This document shows, one piece after another, positions 42,160 through 50,744 of a stretch of DNA of 64,000 nt (within the stretch, counting starts at the first letter, position 1; each line of letters starts with the position of its first letter). The stretch is from Psychrobacter sp. PL19 (GTDB lineage: Bacteria > Pseudomonadota > Gammaproteobacteria > Pseudomonadales > Moraxellaceae): positions 992,001 to 1,056,000 of the forward strand of contig NZ_JAGING010000001.1 in the NCBI RefSeq assembly GCF_017875835.1, in the 5' to 3' direction. A program made the position numbers and the translations under genes. The notes under the pieces are model-generated. The model was given only the letters and a program-made list of their open reading frames with translations, was not told the DNA's origin and did not search any database.

Positions 42160-42666
42160 TTATTTACCCAGCTTATGCTTAGCGATACCGATCCAATGTC
42201 CAGCAAACTGTTGCGCTTTATAAGCATAAGGTTTGGCACGGGTGATATAAGGCTTAAGCTCTTCAGGAATAACTGGTACGATGTGTTTGGCAAGTTTATT
42301 GAACCACATCATCAGGCTGTAATCGCCTTCTATACTCAAATTACCTTCTTGAACTGCCGTCATAAAGGCCGGAAGACTGCCTTTAGTCAACAGCCTAACA
42401 CCAGTCATAGAATCTTTAAAACTTATGGTTAGATTCGCTTTATCAGCGTGACCACTATGTTGGCTAAACTGGCCATTGTCAAAGCTAAAGTAACGTGCGA
42501 CGTCCGCTTCTTGACTGGCAAACTCAATGATAACTGTACGATCAGCCAATAGTGATTTGAACTCTTCGTTATCACTATCGGTCAGCATTGACAATCTGTA
42601 GCCAATGACTGTCAGTAACACATCTAATGGATCAGATTTGACATCTAAAACAGGAATAGTAAACAT
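42160..42666 (-). CDS. SCP2 sterol-binding domain protein
   Basis: A 168-residue protein with an SCP2 domain (about 40-125): TVIIEFASQEADVARYFSF, ANLTISFKDSMTGVRLLTKGS and VQEGNLSIEGDYSLMMWFNKL. This resembles UbiJ-type or lipid-transfer SCP2 proteins but lies far from ubiquinone genes. A basic helical tail (about 130-168) follows. The gene is single on the minus strand with 254 bases to bioB. Confidence 0.85.
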   Translation of the reverse strand: MFTIPVLDVKSDPLDVLLTVIGYRLSMLTDSDNEEFKSLLADRTVIIEFASQEADVARYFSFDNGQFSQHSGHADKANLTISFKDSMTGVRLLTKGSLPAFMTAVQEGNLSIEGDYSLMMWFNKLAKHIVPVIPEELKPYITRAKPYAYKAQQFAGHWIGIAKHKLGK

Positions 42667-42852
42667 AGTTGAACTCCTAAAAAATGAGAAGTGAAATAGA
42701 GTCTACTCTATAGCAATTTTTACGACAATTATATAGGCGCATTTGTATAGCCGCATTATAAACTATGAGCCCGTTTCAGTTCTTTAGTAATTACGTAGAG
42801 AGCGTTGAGTATTGTGTAACACTCGCCAGCCTATGATGTTTTTATGATGCAA

Positions 42853-43245
42853 CTAGTGAAAACGGGGTTGATAGTCGTCATCGTACACAGGGGTATGCTC
42901 AATATAGCGTGCCGCCTCTAGTTCGCGCTGCCGCTGTACGGTTTGACTGAGATCATCATAACGCATGGCTCGAAATAGGACCCAACCCCCTAAAGGCAGC
43001 CAACTGATGCCCATTGCGGTTACATAGCTGTGCCACTCTGACAGCGTGAACCACTGCAGCAATACACTTTGCATAAATTCAACTGCCAACCAGTAGACCA
43101 TGCCGCCAAACAGATACCACAGTAACCAACGCTGTGGTGATAGGGCGAGCGCTACAATTAATCCTGCTAATAGGCCATAACCAAGCAGCGCGCCAGCACT
43201 CCAGGTGCCCACACCTACCATAGAAAATACAGTCATAAACATCAT
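42853..43245 (-). CDS. Hypothetical small membrane protein
   Basis: A 130-residue protein with about three membrane helices (about 6-35, 40-60 and 80-95) rich in Trp and Gly, then a cytoplasmic polar tail ending DDDYQPRFH. I recognise no family. It precedes the SCP2 gene on the same strand by 186 bases and is preceded by the DUF368 gene. Alternative downstream ATG codons (positions 43242 and 43236) would shorten it by one to three residues. Confidence 0.65.
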   Translation of the reverse strand: MMFMTVFSMVGVGTWSAGALLGYGLLAGLIVALALSPQRWLLWYLFGGMVYWLAVEFMQSVLLQWFTLSEWHSYVTAMGISWLPLGGWVLFRAMRYDDLSQTVQRQRELEAARYIEHTPVYDDDYQPRFH

Positions 43246-43436
43246 TCATCTCGCTATTCATAAGGTGAATTCCAATAACACCATTATGAAAGCTCAAGGA
43301 ATAAAGCTAAAGGGGGTCAGGGCGACTTTGCGACAACAGTTGACGTTTGGTTTAGTACAAATTTCTTCGGATTTTTTATAAAAAATATCGCAGTAGCACC
43401 GTGCTGTTTCTAAATTGGGTTAATCATAGCGATATG

Positions 43437-44441
43437 TTAACTGCGATTGCTGCGGTGACCCCACCAAGACAGCAACGATACTAAAACGGCGCCCAACAGC
43501 ATCAGCCCCAAAGTGGTCAGCCAATGCGCACCAGTAGGATATTGCCATGGTGCAACGTTGTTTATTGCATCGCTATTTAACGTACCTAAAGCATCCGTTT
43601 TCCACGGCCATACTTTAAGTAATGAGCCCGCAATAAAGCCCGTTAACAGCGCAAGTGTCCCTTGATAGTAGCGTGATAGCAGCCACTTAAGCATATGGGT
43701 AAATAACAGTAGTCCACTTGCCATACCCGCGACTACAGTCAAAATAATAGTCAGGTTAAAAGTATGTACGGCTTCCAGCACCGTATCATAAGCGCCTAAT
43801 AACAGTAAAATAAACGACCCCGAAATACCAGGTAGGATCATAGCGCAAATCGCAATCGCCCCCGCAAAAAATAAATACGGTAAGCTTGGGGTGCTAGCCA
43901 GCATGGGCATACTACTAATAATAACGGCTGTGACCATACCAATAATAAATAAACTGGCACGTGCGGTATTCCAACGTTTAATCTCAGTTAATAATATAAC
44001 GACCGTAGCCACTACTAGGCCAAAGAAAAACGACCAAATAAGCAGTGGTTGATTGTCCAATAAATGTTTAATAATACCGGCTAAAGTTACTAGACTGGTC
44101 GCAATACCCAATACTAAGCACAATAAAAACGTGGCATCAACGCGTCGCCAAACAGCAAGTAAGCCTTTGATACCACCATCTTGACGAAATACGCCCCAAA
44201 GACTAGGGCCAATGCTACCAAGCGCATTGATCAAGCGCTCGTAAATACCAGCAATCAGTGCAATCGTACCGCCAGAGACGCCTGGTACAATATCAGCTGC
44301 GCCCATTACTATGCCTTTAACATAGACCCCTAGCAGCTGCTTAGGGCTGTCTTTTTGTGAGCCATCGTTGTGCACGGGATTAGTCTCGGCTTGAGGATTC
44401 GGCGACGGCGAATCTGGACGTGGGGAGGGTGATGCCGTCAT
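43437..44441 (-). CDS. DUF368 membrane protein (PopT-type polyprenyl-phosphate translocase)
   Basis: 334 residues from ATG 44441, chosen because AAGGA lies six bases upstream; an ATG six bases earlier directly follows that site and is too close. The first about 40 residues are Pro/Ser/Asn-rich and cytoplasmic. Then about 8-9 helices with the DUF368 signature GAADIVPGVSGGTIALIAG and a second inverted repeat-like ICAMILPGISGSFILLLLG. Members of this family (PopT) have been shown to recycle undecaprenyl phosphate in the membrane. Lies between serB and an unrecognised membrane gene; the neighbours do not indicate a dedicated pathway. Confidence 0.88.
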   Translation of the reverse strand: MTASPSPRPDSPSPNPQAETNPVHNDGSQKDSPKQLLGVYVKGIVMGAADIVPGVSGGTIALIAGIYERLINALGSIGPSLWGVFRQDGGIKGLLAVWRRVDATFLLCLVLGIATSLVTLAGIIKHLLDNQPLLIWSFFFGLVVATVVILLTEIKRWNTARASLFIIGMVTAVIISSMPMLASTPSLPYLFFAGAIAICAMILPGISGSFILLLLGAYDTVLEAVHTFNLTIILTVVAGMASGLLLFTHMLKWLLSRYYQGTLALLTGFIAGSLLKVWPWKTDALGTLNSDAINNVAPWQYPTGAHWLTTLGLMLLGAVLVSLLSWWGHRSNRS

Positions 44442-44586
44442 GGACATTCCTTGTGTTAAAAAGTCGTAAAAGTTATAAAAGACTAGCGCCACTGCGTACA
44501 CCAGTCGTAAAAGCTAAGCTAACGAAATAAACATTAACCTAGCTTATGGTGTGGATAAATAGACTGTCTTTATTTTATTGCTCGGG

Positions 44587-45858
44587 TTATTGTGCGGGAA
44601 TCAGCGCAGGGTAGCCAAGCGTATAAAGCACACCTTCAAGCCCAGTGACGTTGACCGCTGCATCCGCGCGCGCTTGGACAATGGGCTTTGCAAGATAGGC
44701 AACGCCTAAATCAGCAATGGCCATCATTGGTAAATCATTAGCGCCATCACCGACACAGACCACTTGTGATAGCTCAATACCTAAACGTTCGGCAATACCT
44801 GTCACGATGGCGGCTTTTTTTGCGCCATTGACGATCGGCAGCTGCACATGACCGGTTACTTCGCCGCCTTCAACATCTAAATGGTTGGCGTGTACTTCAT
44901 CAATACCCAGCTGTTCAGCGATATAACGGGCAAAATAAGTAAAGCCGCCCGAAACCAATACGGTATGATAACCTAAGGCCTTAAAGGCGCTAATAGTCGT
45001 ACGTGCACCGGTTGATAACGTTAAACGGGCACAAATTTCATCAAGGACAGTAGTAGGAATGCCTTTTAGCAAATCCACACGTTGGGCAAAAGACTCGTCA
45101 AATTCAATTTCACCACGCATAGCGGCTTCGGTAATGGCGGCGACTTCTTCGCCGATGCCAGCGGTTTTTGCCAGCTCAACGATGACTTCTTGTTCAATCA
45201 AGGTTGAATCCATATCAAAGCAGACTAGCTTATGGGTACGTAGCATATGACCAATAGACAAAATATGACAATCGACTAGATTACGATCATCAAGGGCTGT
45301 TTTTTTGCTATCAGGATAGTCTTTGCTATAGTTTTCGGCCAAGTCGCGACGTAAGCTGGTAGTCAACTGATCATCAATGATATGAGCGGCAGCGGTTTTT
45401 TTGCCAGGGTGCATGAGGGTATCGGTAACGGGCACTAATAGATAACGAAATACTTGCGCCGGCACAAATGGCGGTTCAGCTATAGTTTTAGATTGACTGT
45501 CAGCGATCTTAGAGTCAGTGCTAGTAGAGTCAGTGCTAGTAGTGGCATTAGAAACATAAGCAGGATCAACGTCTTTAACGTCGATAGTGATATTGACAAA
45601 GGCCGCCTCAGTATCTTCTGCTACGGTTACTAGATGCCAGCTTGGCTGCTCATCGACCCATGACTGAATATACTGATGGATATCAAGTGCTGACACGTGT
45701 GCAGGTAATACCACAATTAAAGCAAAGACTGGCAGAGATTGCAGCGCGTCAAAATCTTGCAAATTGGTATCATCAGGTAATAGTGACGCTACAGAGTCGA
45801 CGGCTTGTTGCCATGCTTTGCTGTCTTTTGGTAACGAATAAGGTGTATTTTTTGGCAT
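44587..45858 (-). CDS. serB: Phosphoserine phosphatase
   Basis: A 423-residue HAD-type enzyme making L-serine from phosphoserine. Residues about 40-180 form an ACT-like regulatory region typical of long SerB forms; the catalytic domain starts with FDMDST (D215 and D217), VILVELAK-type cap segment with MRGEIEFDESF, then LVSGGF and GDGANDLPMM. A Ser/Thr/Asp linker (about 106-120) carries a 15-bp tandem duplication (45511-45540). Divergent from the YtjB-like gene, which is also beside serB in E. coli (smp/ytjB). Confidence 0.95.
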   Translation of the reverse strand: MPKNTPYSLPKDSKAWQQAVDSVASLLPDDTNLQDFDALQSLPVFALIVVLPAHVSALDIHQYIQSWVDEQPSWHLVTVAEDTEAAFVNITIDVKDVDPAYVSNATTSTDSTSTDSKIADSQSKTIAEPPFVPAQVFRYLLVPVTDTLMHPGKKTAAAHIIDDQLTTSLRRDLAENYSKDYPDSKKTALDDRNLVDCHILSIGHMLRTHKLVCFDMDSTLIEQEVIVELAKTAGIGEEVAAITEAAMRGEIEFDESFAQRVDLLKGIPTTVLDEICARLTLSTGARTTISAFKALGYHTVLVSGGFTYFARYIAEQLGIDEVHANHLDVEGGEVTGHVQLPIVNGAKKAAIVTGIAERLGIELSQVVCVGDGANDLPMMAIADLGVAYLAKPIVQARADAAVNVTGLEGVLYTLGYPALIPAQ

Positions 45859-46279
45859 GGCTCAATTGTCCCTTGTGTGCTCAGATAAGATTAGGAATAA
45901 TAACAGCTTTACCGTGCAGCGCCTATAGACGACCGCCAAAGTACAACAGACGCATATTAACTGTAATTATAGCTAAAAAAGTGATTACCCTACAGTCGTG
46001 AAAATAAAACGATTAGATGAAATTTATGATAACCGCTAAACCTATGATGACCTCTATGGTGATATAGTGGATAATAGTAACTGGCCATTTATTAACGGCG
46101 CAATTGGGCCGAGTAAAGCCGATTCGAGTATGCTTCATCAACGTCAGCCCTCATAGCTTTCAATGAAGCCATCTTAAATTGAGCTACTATAGCAGCACAT
46201 TGGTAGCAGCACACTTTTCCAAAAAATGAGCAGCAGTCTCGTTTTTTAATTCCTTTTATCTAAAAAAGTTTAATATATC
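45859..46279. other. 421-base divergent region between serB and ytjB-like gene
   Basis: No gene. It must contain the promoters of both divergent genes. AT-rich with no clear hairpin; short repeated pieces around GTAGCAGCACA near 46190 were seen. Confidence 0.45.
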
Positions 46280-47767
46280 ATGATGTATTTAGCGCCGCGG
46301 CAAGGGTTGTTTGCCATTATTGTTTTGGTTAGTTTTTGTTTACAGACCTTATTACTAGTAATTAGCACCGACCAGCAGCTGACCAAAAGCCGCGCACAAA
46401 AAGGCGAGCAAATGGTCGCTCAGCTCATTGATGAAGCGCGCCTGTCTTTAGAGAATAAAGATCGGGTTAGTCTCAGTGTCATTGCTAATCGTTATACGAT
46501 TGAACAAGATGTCGCGCGGATACTGATTAAAGATAATAATAACGATGTACTGGTGCCTGTGGGGAATGCGCCCATGCAGCAAGGTGCTACTATCCGCCAA
46601 ATAGCTACCAAGGGTGATGCCGTTATTGGTAGTGTGTCACTGACCCTGAAGGATATTAGCAAAGGTGAAATCATTGCTATGCAGTGGCCATTTGTTATCG
46701 GCTCACTGTTCCTACATTTATTATTATGGTTGCTTTATGGTTATATTGCACGTCCAACCAAAGAGCAAATCAATGCGCTGAGTCATGATATTCAAGATTT
46801 ACACCGCGAGCATTCTAGACAAGAGGGGCAACGTACCCAAGATCGTCAGTCAGCTGGTACCAGTATGATGGACAACGAACATAGCAGGGTAGATGATGGT
46901 CGCAACCAGGCTGGCAGTCAAACTACTGCTAATGATAATAATAAAGCTACTGTCAGCACGACTACGATTCATAGTGAGCTCAACGCCTATTTAAAGGAAC
47001 AACAGACTCATGGAGGTCTGACTGACTCTAACATCGTGGACTCTGTTACTAATACAGTTGACGACGATACTAATCGTACTGCAGCCAGTGGTGAAAAAGA
47101 TCAGATACCGGGTACTGATAGCGTTGCTTATGGGTTTAGAAGCAACCCCTCTAAGCTATCTGCTACCCGAGCTTTTGATAGTGTTAACGTACATATTGTA
47201 TTTCACGATGAATATAATATGCTGGAACGCTTAGCGCCTGAGATGCGCATGCCCTATCTTGCGCTCTGTACTCAGCTGCTCAATCAAGCGCTCGTTGAAT
47301 TGCTCAAGCAGCCATTACTGCTTGGTGTCAGCGCCATCAATGAGCCACATTTTAACGAAAAAGGGGCTTATGCAGAGCTCAAAGCTGATAATAGCCATGC
47401 TAAAGTAGCACTAGCTGGCGTCATGCTGGGCAAGTTGTATCTAATGCTCAATAAGATTATCCATGATAAGCATATTGAGCTGTCACGCTTTGCGTTACCA
47501 GTTAAAGCCGGGGTTAGCGACAGCGCTCAGGCCGATGCCATGACCCAACTGCTTGAAAGTGTGGGCAAAAAAGAGCAAATGCTCATCTTGTTGCCTAATT
47601 CTGGACTCAAGCAAATAGGTAACCACGTTCAAGTACAAAGCCTAAAGCGCCCGACAACTGTCTATGAGCGTGAGTGTGCGGTATTTGATGGTGGTAATGA
47701 TGCTATGATTCAGCGACTGGCTGATGTCCGGAATGCGGTGCTAATGACCGAAAGTGACAACCAGTAA
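46280..47767 (+). CDS. YtjB/Smp (AhpA-like) membrane protein with long C-terminal extension
   Basis: A 495-residue protein. The N-terminal about 175 residues match the YtjB/Smp layout: a membrane helix (about 9-30), a periplasmic SENKDRVSLSVIANRY-like domain and a second helix (about 134-155). Synteny with serB supports this. The C-terminal part is not known to me from E. coli Smp: a low-complexity Asn/Thr/Asp/Ser-rich linker (about 180-295), then a likely folded cytoplasmic domain (about 300-495) with VHIVFHDEYNMLERLAPEM, LLGVSAINEPHFNEKGAY and MLGKLYLMLNKIIHDKHIEL. Function unknown. Confidence 0.7.
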   Translation: MMYLAPRQGLFAIIVLVSFCLQTLLLVISTDQQLTKSRAQKGEQMVAQLIDEARLSLENKDRVSLSVIANRYTIEQDVARILIKDNNNDVLVPVGNAPMQQGATIRQIATKGDAVIGSVSLTLKDISKGEIIAMQWPFVIGSLFLHLLLWLLYGYIARPTKEQINALSHDIQDLHREHSRQEGQRTQDRQSAGTSMMDNEHSRVDDGRNQAGSQTTANDNNKATVSTTTIHSELNAYLKEQQTHGGLTDSNIVDSVTNTVDDDTNRTAASGEKDQIPGTDSVAYGFRSNPSKLSATRAFDSVNVHIVFHDEYNMLERLAPEMRMPYLALCTQLLNQALVELLKQPLLLGVSAINEPHFNEKGAYAELKADNSHAKVALAGVMLGKLYLMLNKIIHDKHIELSRFALPVKAGVSDSAQADAMTQLLESVGKKEQMLILLPNSGLKQIGNHVQVQSLKRPTTVYERECAVFDGGNDAMIQRLADVRNAVLMTESDNQ

Positions 47768-47823
47768 ATAATCCTATAGCCACCCCCATAATTAAGACTA
47801 AAATTGAGATTGTCATAAAAAGG

Positions 47824-47852
47824 TTGACAAGGCTTTATAGAGACTCTATAAG
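47824..47852 (+). promoter_or_regulatory. Sigma-70 promoter upstream of the acidic small protein
   Basis: TTGACA, a 17-base spacer and TATAAG, with a near-palindrome TTATAGAGACTCTATAA over the spacer and -10. The start of transcription would be about 50 bases before the ATG at 47907. The overlap of a palindrome with the promoter could mark an operator. Confidence 0.7.
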
Positions 47853-47906
47853 GCATATATATAAAGACGTATTTTTACACCTTTGCCTAAATAACAGGAG
47901 TTTGTC

Positions 47907-48143
47907 ATGAGTGACGCTGATATTGATGATGATTTTGATGGTGACTTTGTTGATGATGATGACGCCAAAATGGTAGAAGAGGCAGAAACGAGCGTGCGTA
48001 CACGTTTAAGTAGCCTTGAGAAACGACGTTTGATTGATAATTTATTAGAAGAGAAGCGTTTGGCGAAAGAATTAAAAGATGAGCTAGACGATTTAGATGA
48101 TTTTGATGCTGATGGCGATGATTGGGATGATGACGATATCTAA
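47907..48143 (+). CDS. Small acidic protein, possibly PA3496 family
   Basis: A 78-residue, highly acidic cytoplasmic protein: Asp-rich ends flank a central helix RRLIDNLLEEKRLAKELKD. The RRxIxxLLEEKRL pattern resembles a small pseudomonad family named after PA3496 (putative envelope integrity protein), a weak identification from memory. An AGGAG site seven bases before the ATG and a strong promoter upstream argue that it is a real gene. Confidence 0.6.
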   Translation: MSDADIDDDFDGDFVDDDDAKMVEEAETSVRTRLSSLEKRRLIDNLLEEKRLAKELKDELDDLDDFDADGDDWDDDDI

Positions 48144-48417
48144 GTCTTAAGATGATACTTAAGTGTTAGACCAATGTTGACCATGCGCTCAACAGAGCGT
48201 CATTACTGAACTGTGCTAAGCTTGTTAGACTCCGTGGTTAATTTTCAATGAGTGTTGGTTCTTAATGGTAGCCTTATAACAACCACTGTCTTAACAGTAT
48301 TATTTAATGTCATCTGTTTAATCAAAATAACTTTTATTAGTATACTATTTACCATATTGCATTTAACAGATAGTCTGTTGCGCACGACGCAAGCTATCGA
48401 CCAAGGACAAGTGACCC

Positions 48418-48975
48418 ATGAGCAACCCGCTGAGCTTTGACGAATTACTGGATTTTTTAGACAACCAAGAGAGCCCGTTTGTGCTCGATAGTGTCGCGAC
48501 TCACGGTTTTTTGACCGCTACTATCATTGGGCGACCACTACCAAATTGGATAGATGCGTTGTTTGAAGGCCATGTAAAAGAAATTCCAGAAAATGTCATC
48601 GATGGTATTCACCGCTGGCGTGCCTTCATTATGGATGAGCTCAAAAATGAGAAGCCCATCGAGCTACCATTTGGTGAAGACGCCGGCGATGAAGAAATCG
48701 CAGTCGATTTTTCTGATGAGTCAGATATTGTAGCGTGGTCGATTGGGTTTGTGGATGTTATGTATGGCGATGACGCTAGCGACTGGTTCGAAGCTGAAGA
48801 TACTGCCGAAGACGTTGCCATACTAACCTTGCCAATGATTGTACTCAGTGGCATTGATGATGAAGATCCAGAGTTGGCAGAAATGCGTGCTGATCAAGAT
48901 AAACTGGCACAAATGGCCAATAGTATCGAAGGTAATTTAACCGAGCTGTTTTTATTGTTCCATACTAATGACTAG
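48418..48975 (+). CDS. UPF0149 (YgfB/YecA-like) family protein
   Basis: A 185-residue helical protein: LSFDELLDFLDNQ, the SVATHGFLTATIIGRPL segment, WSIGFVDVMY and the acidic EDVAILTLPMIVLSGI helix are typical of YgfB/YecA UPF0149 proteins. No C-terminal SEC-C zinc motif is present. The family has no agreed molecular function; some members influence gene expression. Gene stands with the small acidic gene upstream and the YbjQ-like pair downstream. The ribosome site before the ATG at 48418 is GGACAAG. Confidence 0.82.
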   Translation: MSNPLSFDELLDFLDNQESPFVLDSVATHGFLTATIIGRPLPNWIDALFEGHVKEIPENVIDGIHRWRAFIMDELKNEKPIELPFGEDAGDEEIAVDFSDESDIVAWSIGFVDVMYGDDASDWFEAEDTAEDVAILTLPMIVLSGIDDEDPELAEMRADQDKLAQMANSIEGNLTELFLLFHTND

Positions 48976-49042
48976 TATCAAAGATTACTGTTGTCTCTAA
49001 TCGTTATCTTTGAACCCTAAATATCACTGATAAGGTAATACC

Positions 49043-49474
49043 ATGACCGTGCAACTGTCTAATCTTGAACACTTACCCAATTATCAAATCACTGAGCGTT
49101 TGGATGTGGTCTATGGTAGCACCGTGCGCTCAAAGCATGTCGGTAAGGACTTGTTTGCTGGTCTAAAAAACATTGTCGGCGGGGAGCTGACCGCCTATAC
49201 CGAACTGTTAGAAGAATCGCGACAAGAAGCGATAGACCGGATGATCATAAAGGCGGAGTCCTTGGGCGCTGATGCCGTGGTTGGCCTGCGCTTTTCGACT
49301 TCTAGTATTGCTCAAGGTGCCTCTGAGCTTTTTGTCTATGGCACCGCGGTCAAGGTTGTACGGATGCAAGACCACTCTTTTCAAAATCAACCACCCACTG
49401 CGCCATATGAACAACAACAGAGTCAAACGCCAACGCCAGCCGCAGATCTGCCGCGCTTCAATCCCTTTGGCTAA
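49043..49474 (+). CDS. YbjQ/UPF0145 family protein
   Basis: 143 residues. The N-terminal ITERLDVVYGSTVRSKHVGKD segment, LTAYTELLEESRQEAIDRM and GADAVVGLRFSTSSIAQGASE are the YbjQ (UPF0145, heavy-metal-binding-like) signature; the C-terminal 35 residues are Gln/Pro-rich. Structures of this family show a pentameric beta-rich domain, but function is unsettled. The next gene, 24 bases downstream, is a second member; the pair looks like a two-gene operon. Confidence 0.88.
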   Translation: MTVQLSNLEHLPNYQITERLDVVYGSTVRSKHVGKDLFAGLKNIVGGELTAYTELLEESRQEAIDRMIIKAESLGADAVVGLRFSTSSIAQGASELFVYGTAVKVVRMQDHSFQNQPPTAPYEQQQSQTPTPAADLPRFNPFG

Positions 49475-49498
49475 GTTTTTTATGATAAGAGACCTGCC

Positions 49499-49972
49499 AT
49501 GAATAACTCTATAACCCAAATGCTGTTTAACTATGCGCCGCTCATTATATTATTTGTGGTCGGTTGGTTTTTTGGCGCGCGGCATGAGCGTCAACATCTG
49601 GCGCAGTTGAGTATTTCAGAAAAAGAGCTCAACCATATTATCGTCTCTACCGAGCGCTTTTATCGACCGACCCTGCCGGCTAATAGCCAAGGTGAGCTGG
49701 TAATCGGTAGCGTGGTTATCGCCCAAGATTATTTTAAAATGGTGATTGCACGAGTGCTTAGCTTATTTGGCAAAAATCTAACCACATATGAGACCCTGCT
49801 GGATCGAGCACGGCGCGAAGCATTGGTACGTATGCGCACGCAAGCTCATATGAAAGGCTACAGCCATATTTATGGTTTGCGTTTAGAGGTCAGTAATATT
49901 AACCAGATGGGTAGCATGGTAGAAGCCATCGCTTATGGTACGGCGGTAATAAACATCGAAAAAGCTAAATAG
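49499..49972 (+). CDS. Membrane-anchored YbjQ-like protein
   Basis: 157 residues. An N-terminal membrane helix (about 10-25, LFNYAPLIILFVVGWFFGA) is followed by a basic stretch and a YbjQ-type domain (about 70-155): GSVVIAQDYFKMV, LTTYETLLDRARREALVRM, YSHIYGLRLEVSNI, EAIAYGTAVI. It differs from its neighbour in having the anchor and in lacking the Gln/Pro tail; the two domains align over their length, so one gene probably duplicated. A role close to the inner membrane is an inference. Confidence 0.8.
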   Translation: MNNSITQMLFNYAPLIILFVVGWFFGARHERQHLAQLSISEKELNHIIVSTERFYRPTLPANSQGELVIGSVVIAQDYFKMVIARVLSLFGKNLTTYETLLDRARREALVRMRTQAHMKGYSHIYGLRLEVSNINQMGSMVEAIAYGTAVINIEKAK

Positions 49973-50195
49973 CCTTCAGGTATCGCCTAAAATCAAGCAA
50001 GTATTCTAGAAAATATGAGGCATATCAGCAAGACACGCATTAACCGATAATCTCTGGGAGTCGCTACAAGTGACTGTGAAGGACCATGGTTGCTATCTGC
50101 TATGTCACTAGCATGCAAGTGGAGCTAGGCTTGGTGAGTATAGAGCAATTAGACGAAGCTGTGACGCAGCAACTACGCAAATCCACTCATCCTGT

Positions 50196-50401
50196 GATGC
50201 TGATAAAGGTTATTATTCAGACGCTATCAGAAACCAAGATTGTATGTACGGTATGATACCAGTCATCCTTACAAGAAAAAATGCCACACCGCCCAATCCA
50301 GACCTGATAGTTATTCATACAAGTTACGCCATTTAGTAGAAAACGTGTTCGCGCGACTCCAGTATTGTCGCCGCATCCGCTATTCACCCTCATTTCCTTA
50401 A
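50196..50401 (+). pseudogene. Relic of an IS5-type DDE transposase (C-terminal part)
   Basis: Two frames, shifted between about 50300 and 50306, give the C-terminal part of an IS5-family transposase: DADKGYYSDAIRNQ and MIPVILTRKNATPP in the first, then YKLRHLVENVFARLQYCRR to the stop at 50401 in the second. The DKGY aspartate and the glutamate of LVEN correspond to two of the three catalytic DDE residues. The N-terminal part and any terminal repeats were not found, so this is a decayed fragment. Confidence 0.75.
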
Positions 50402-50744
50402 AAATCTCTTTATTATTTCGCATAGAAATAATTCTATATAACGATATCAATAAACCCATCCGCACCAAAATTCACCCAGCACTAAGCACAAGGTTTTTTT
50501 ACTACTCCTTAATGGTATAAGCTCAAGTTTAAATGTGGATTAAGTGAAGCAATCGTCAAAATGACCATGTACACACTTCCGCGCATTTCCCCTTTATAAT
50601 CTGGTAAAAACTATAGAGCCCACAGAAAACATTTGTAGGACCAATAATTTTACTATAGGTTGCAAATAAGTACTTAAATTAAATACTTAGTAACATGTGT
50701 TAACTAAAATTTTATTTATTGACCTATATAAAGGTCCTATCTAC
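50402..50744. other. 343-base stretch between transposase relic and symporter
   Basis: No open frame of significance. The last 60 bases are the leader of the symporter gene, with AAAGGT eight to nine bases before the ATG at 50745. Confidence 0.45.
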
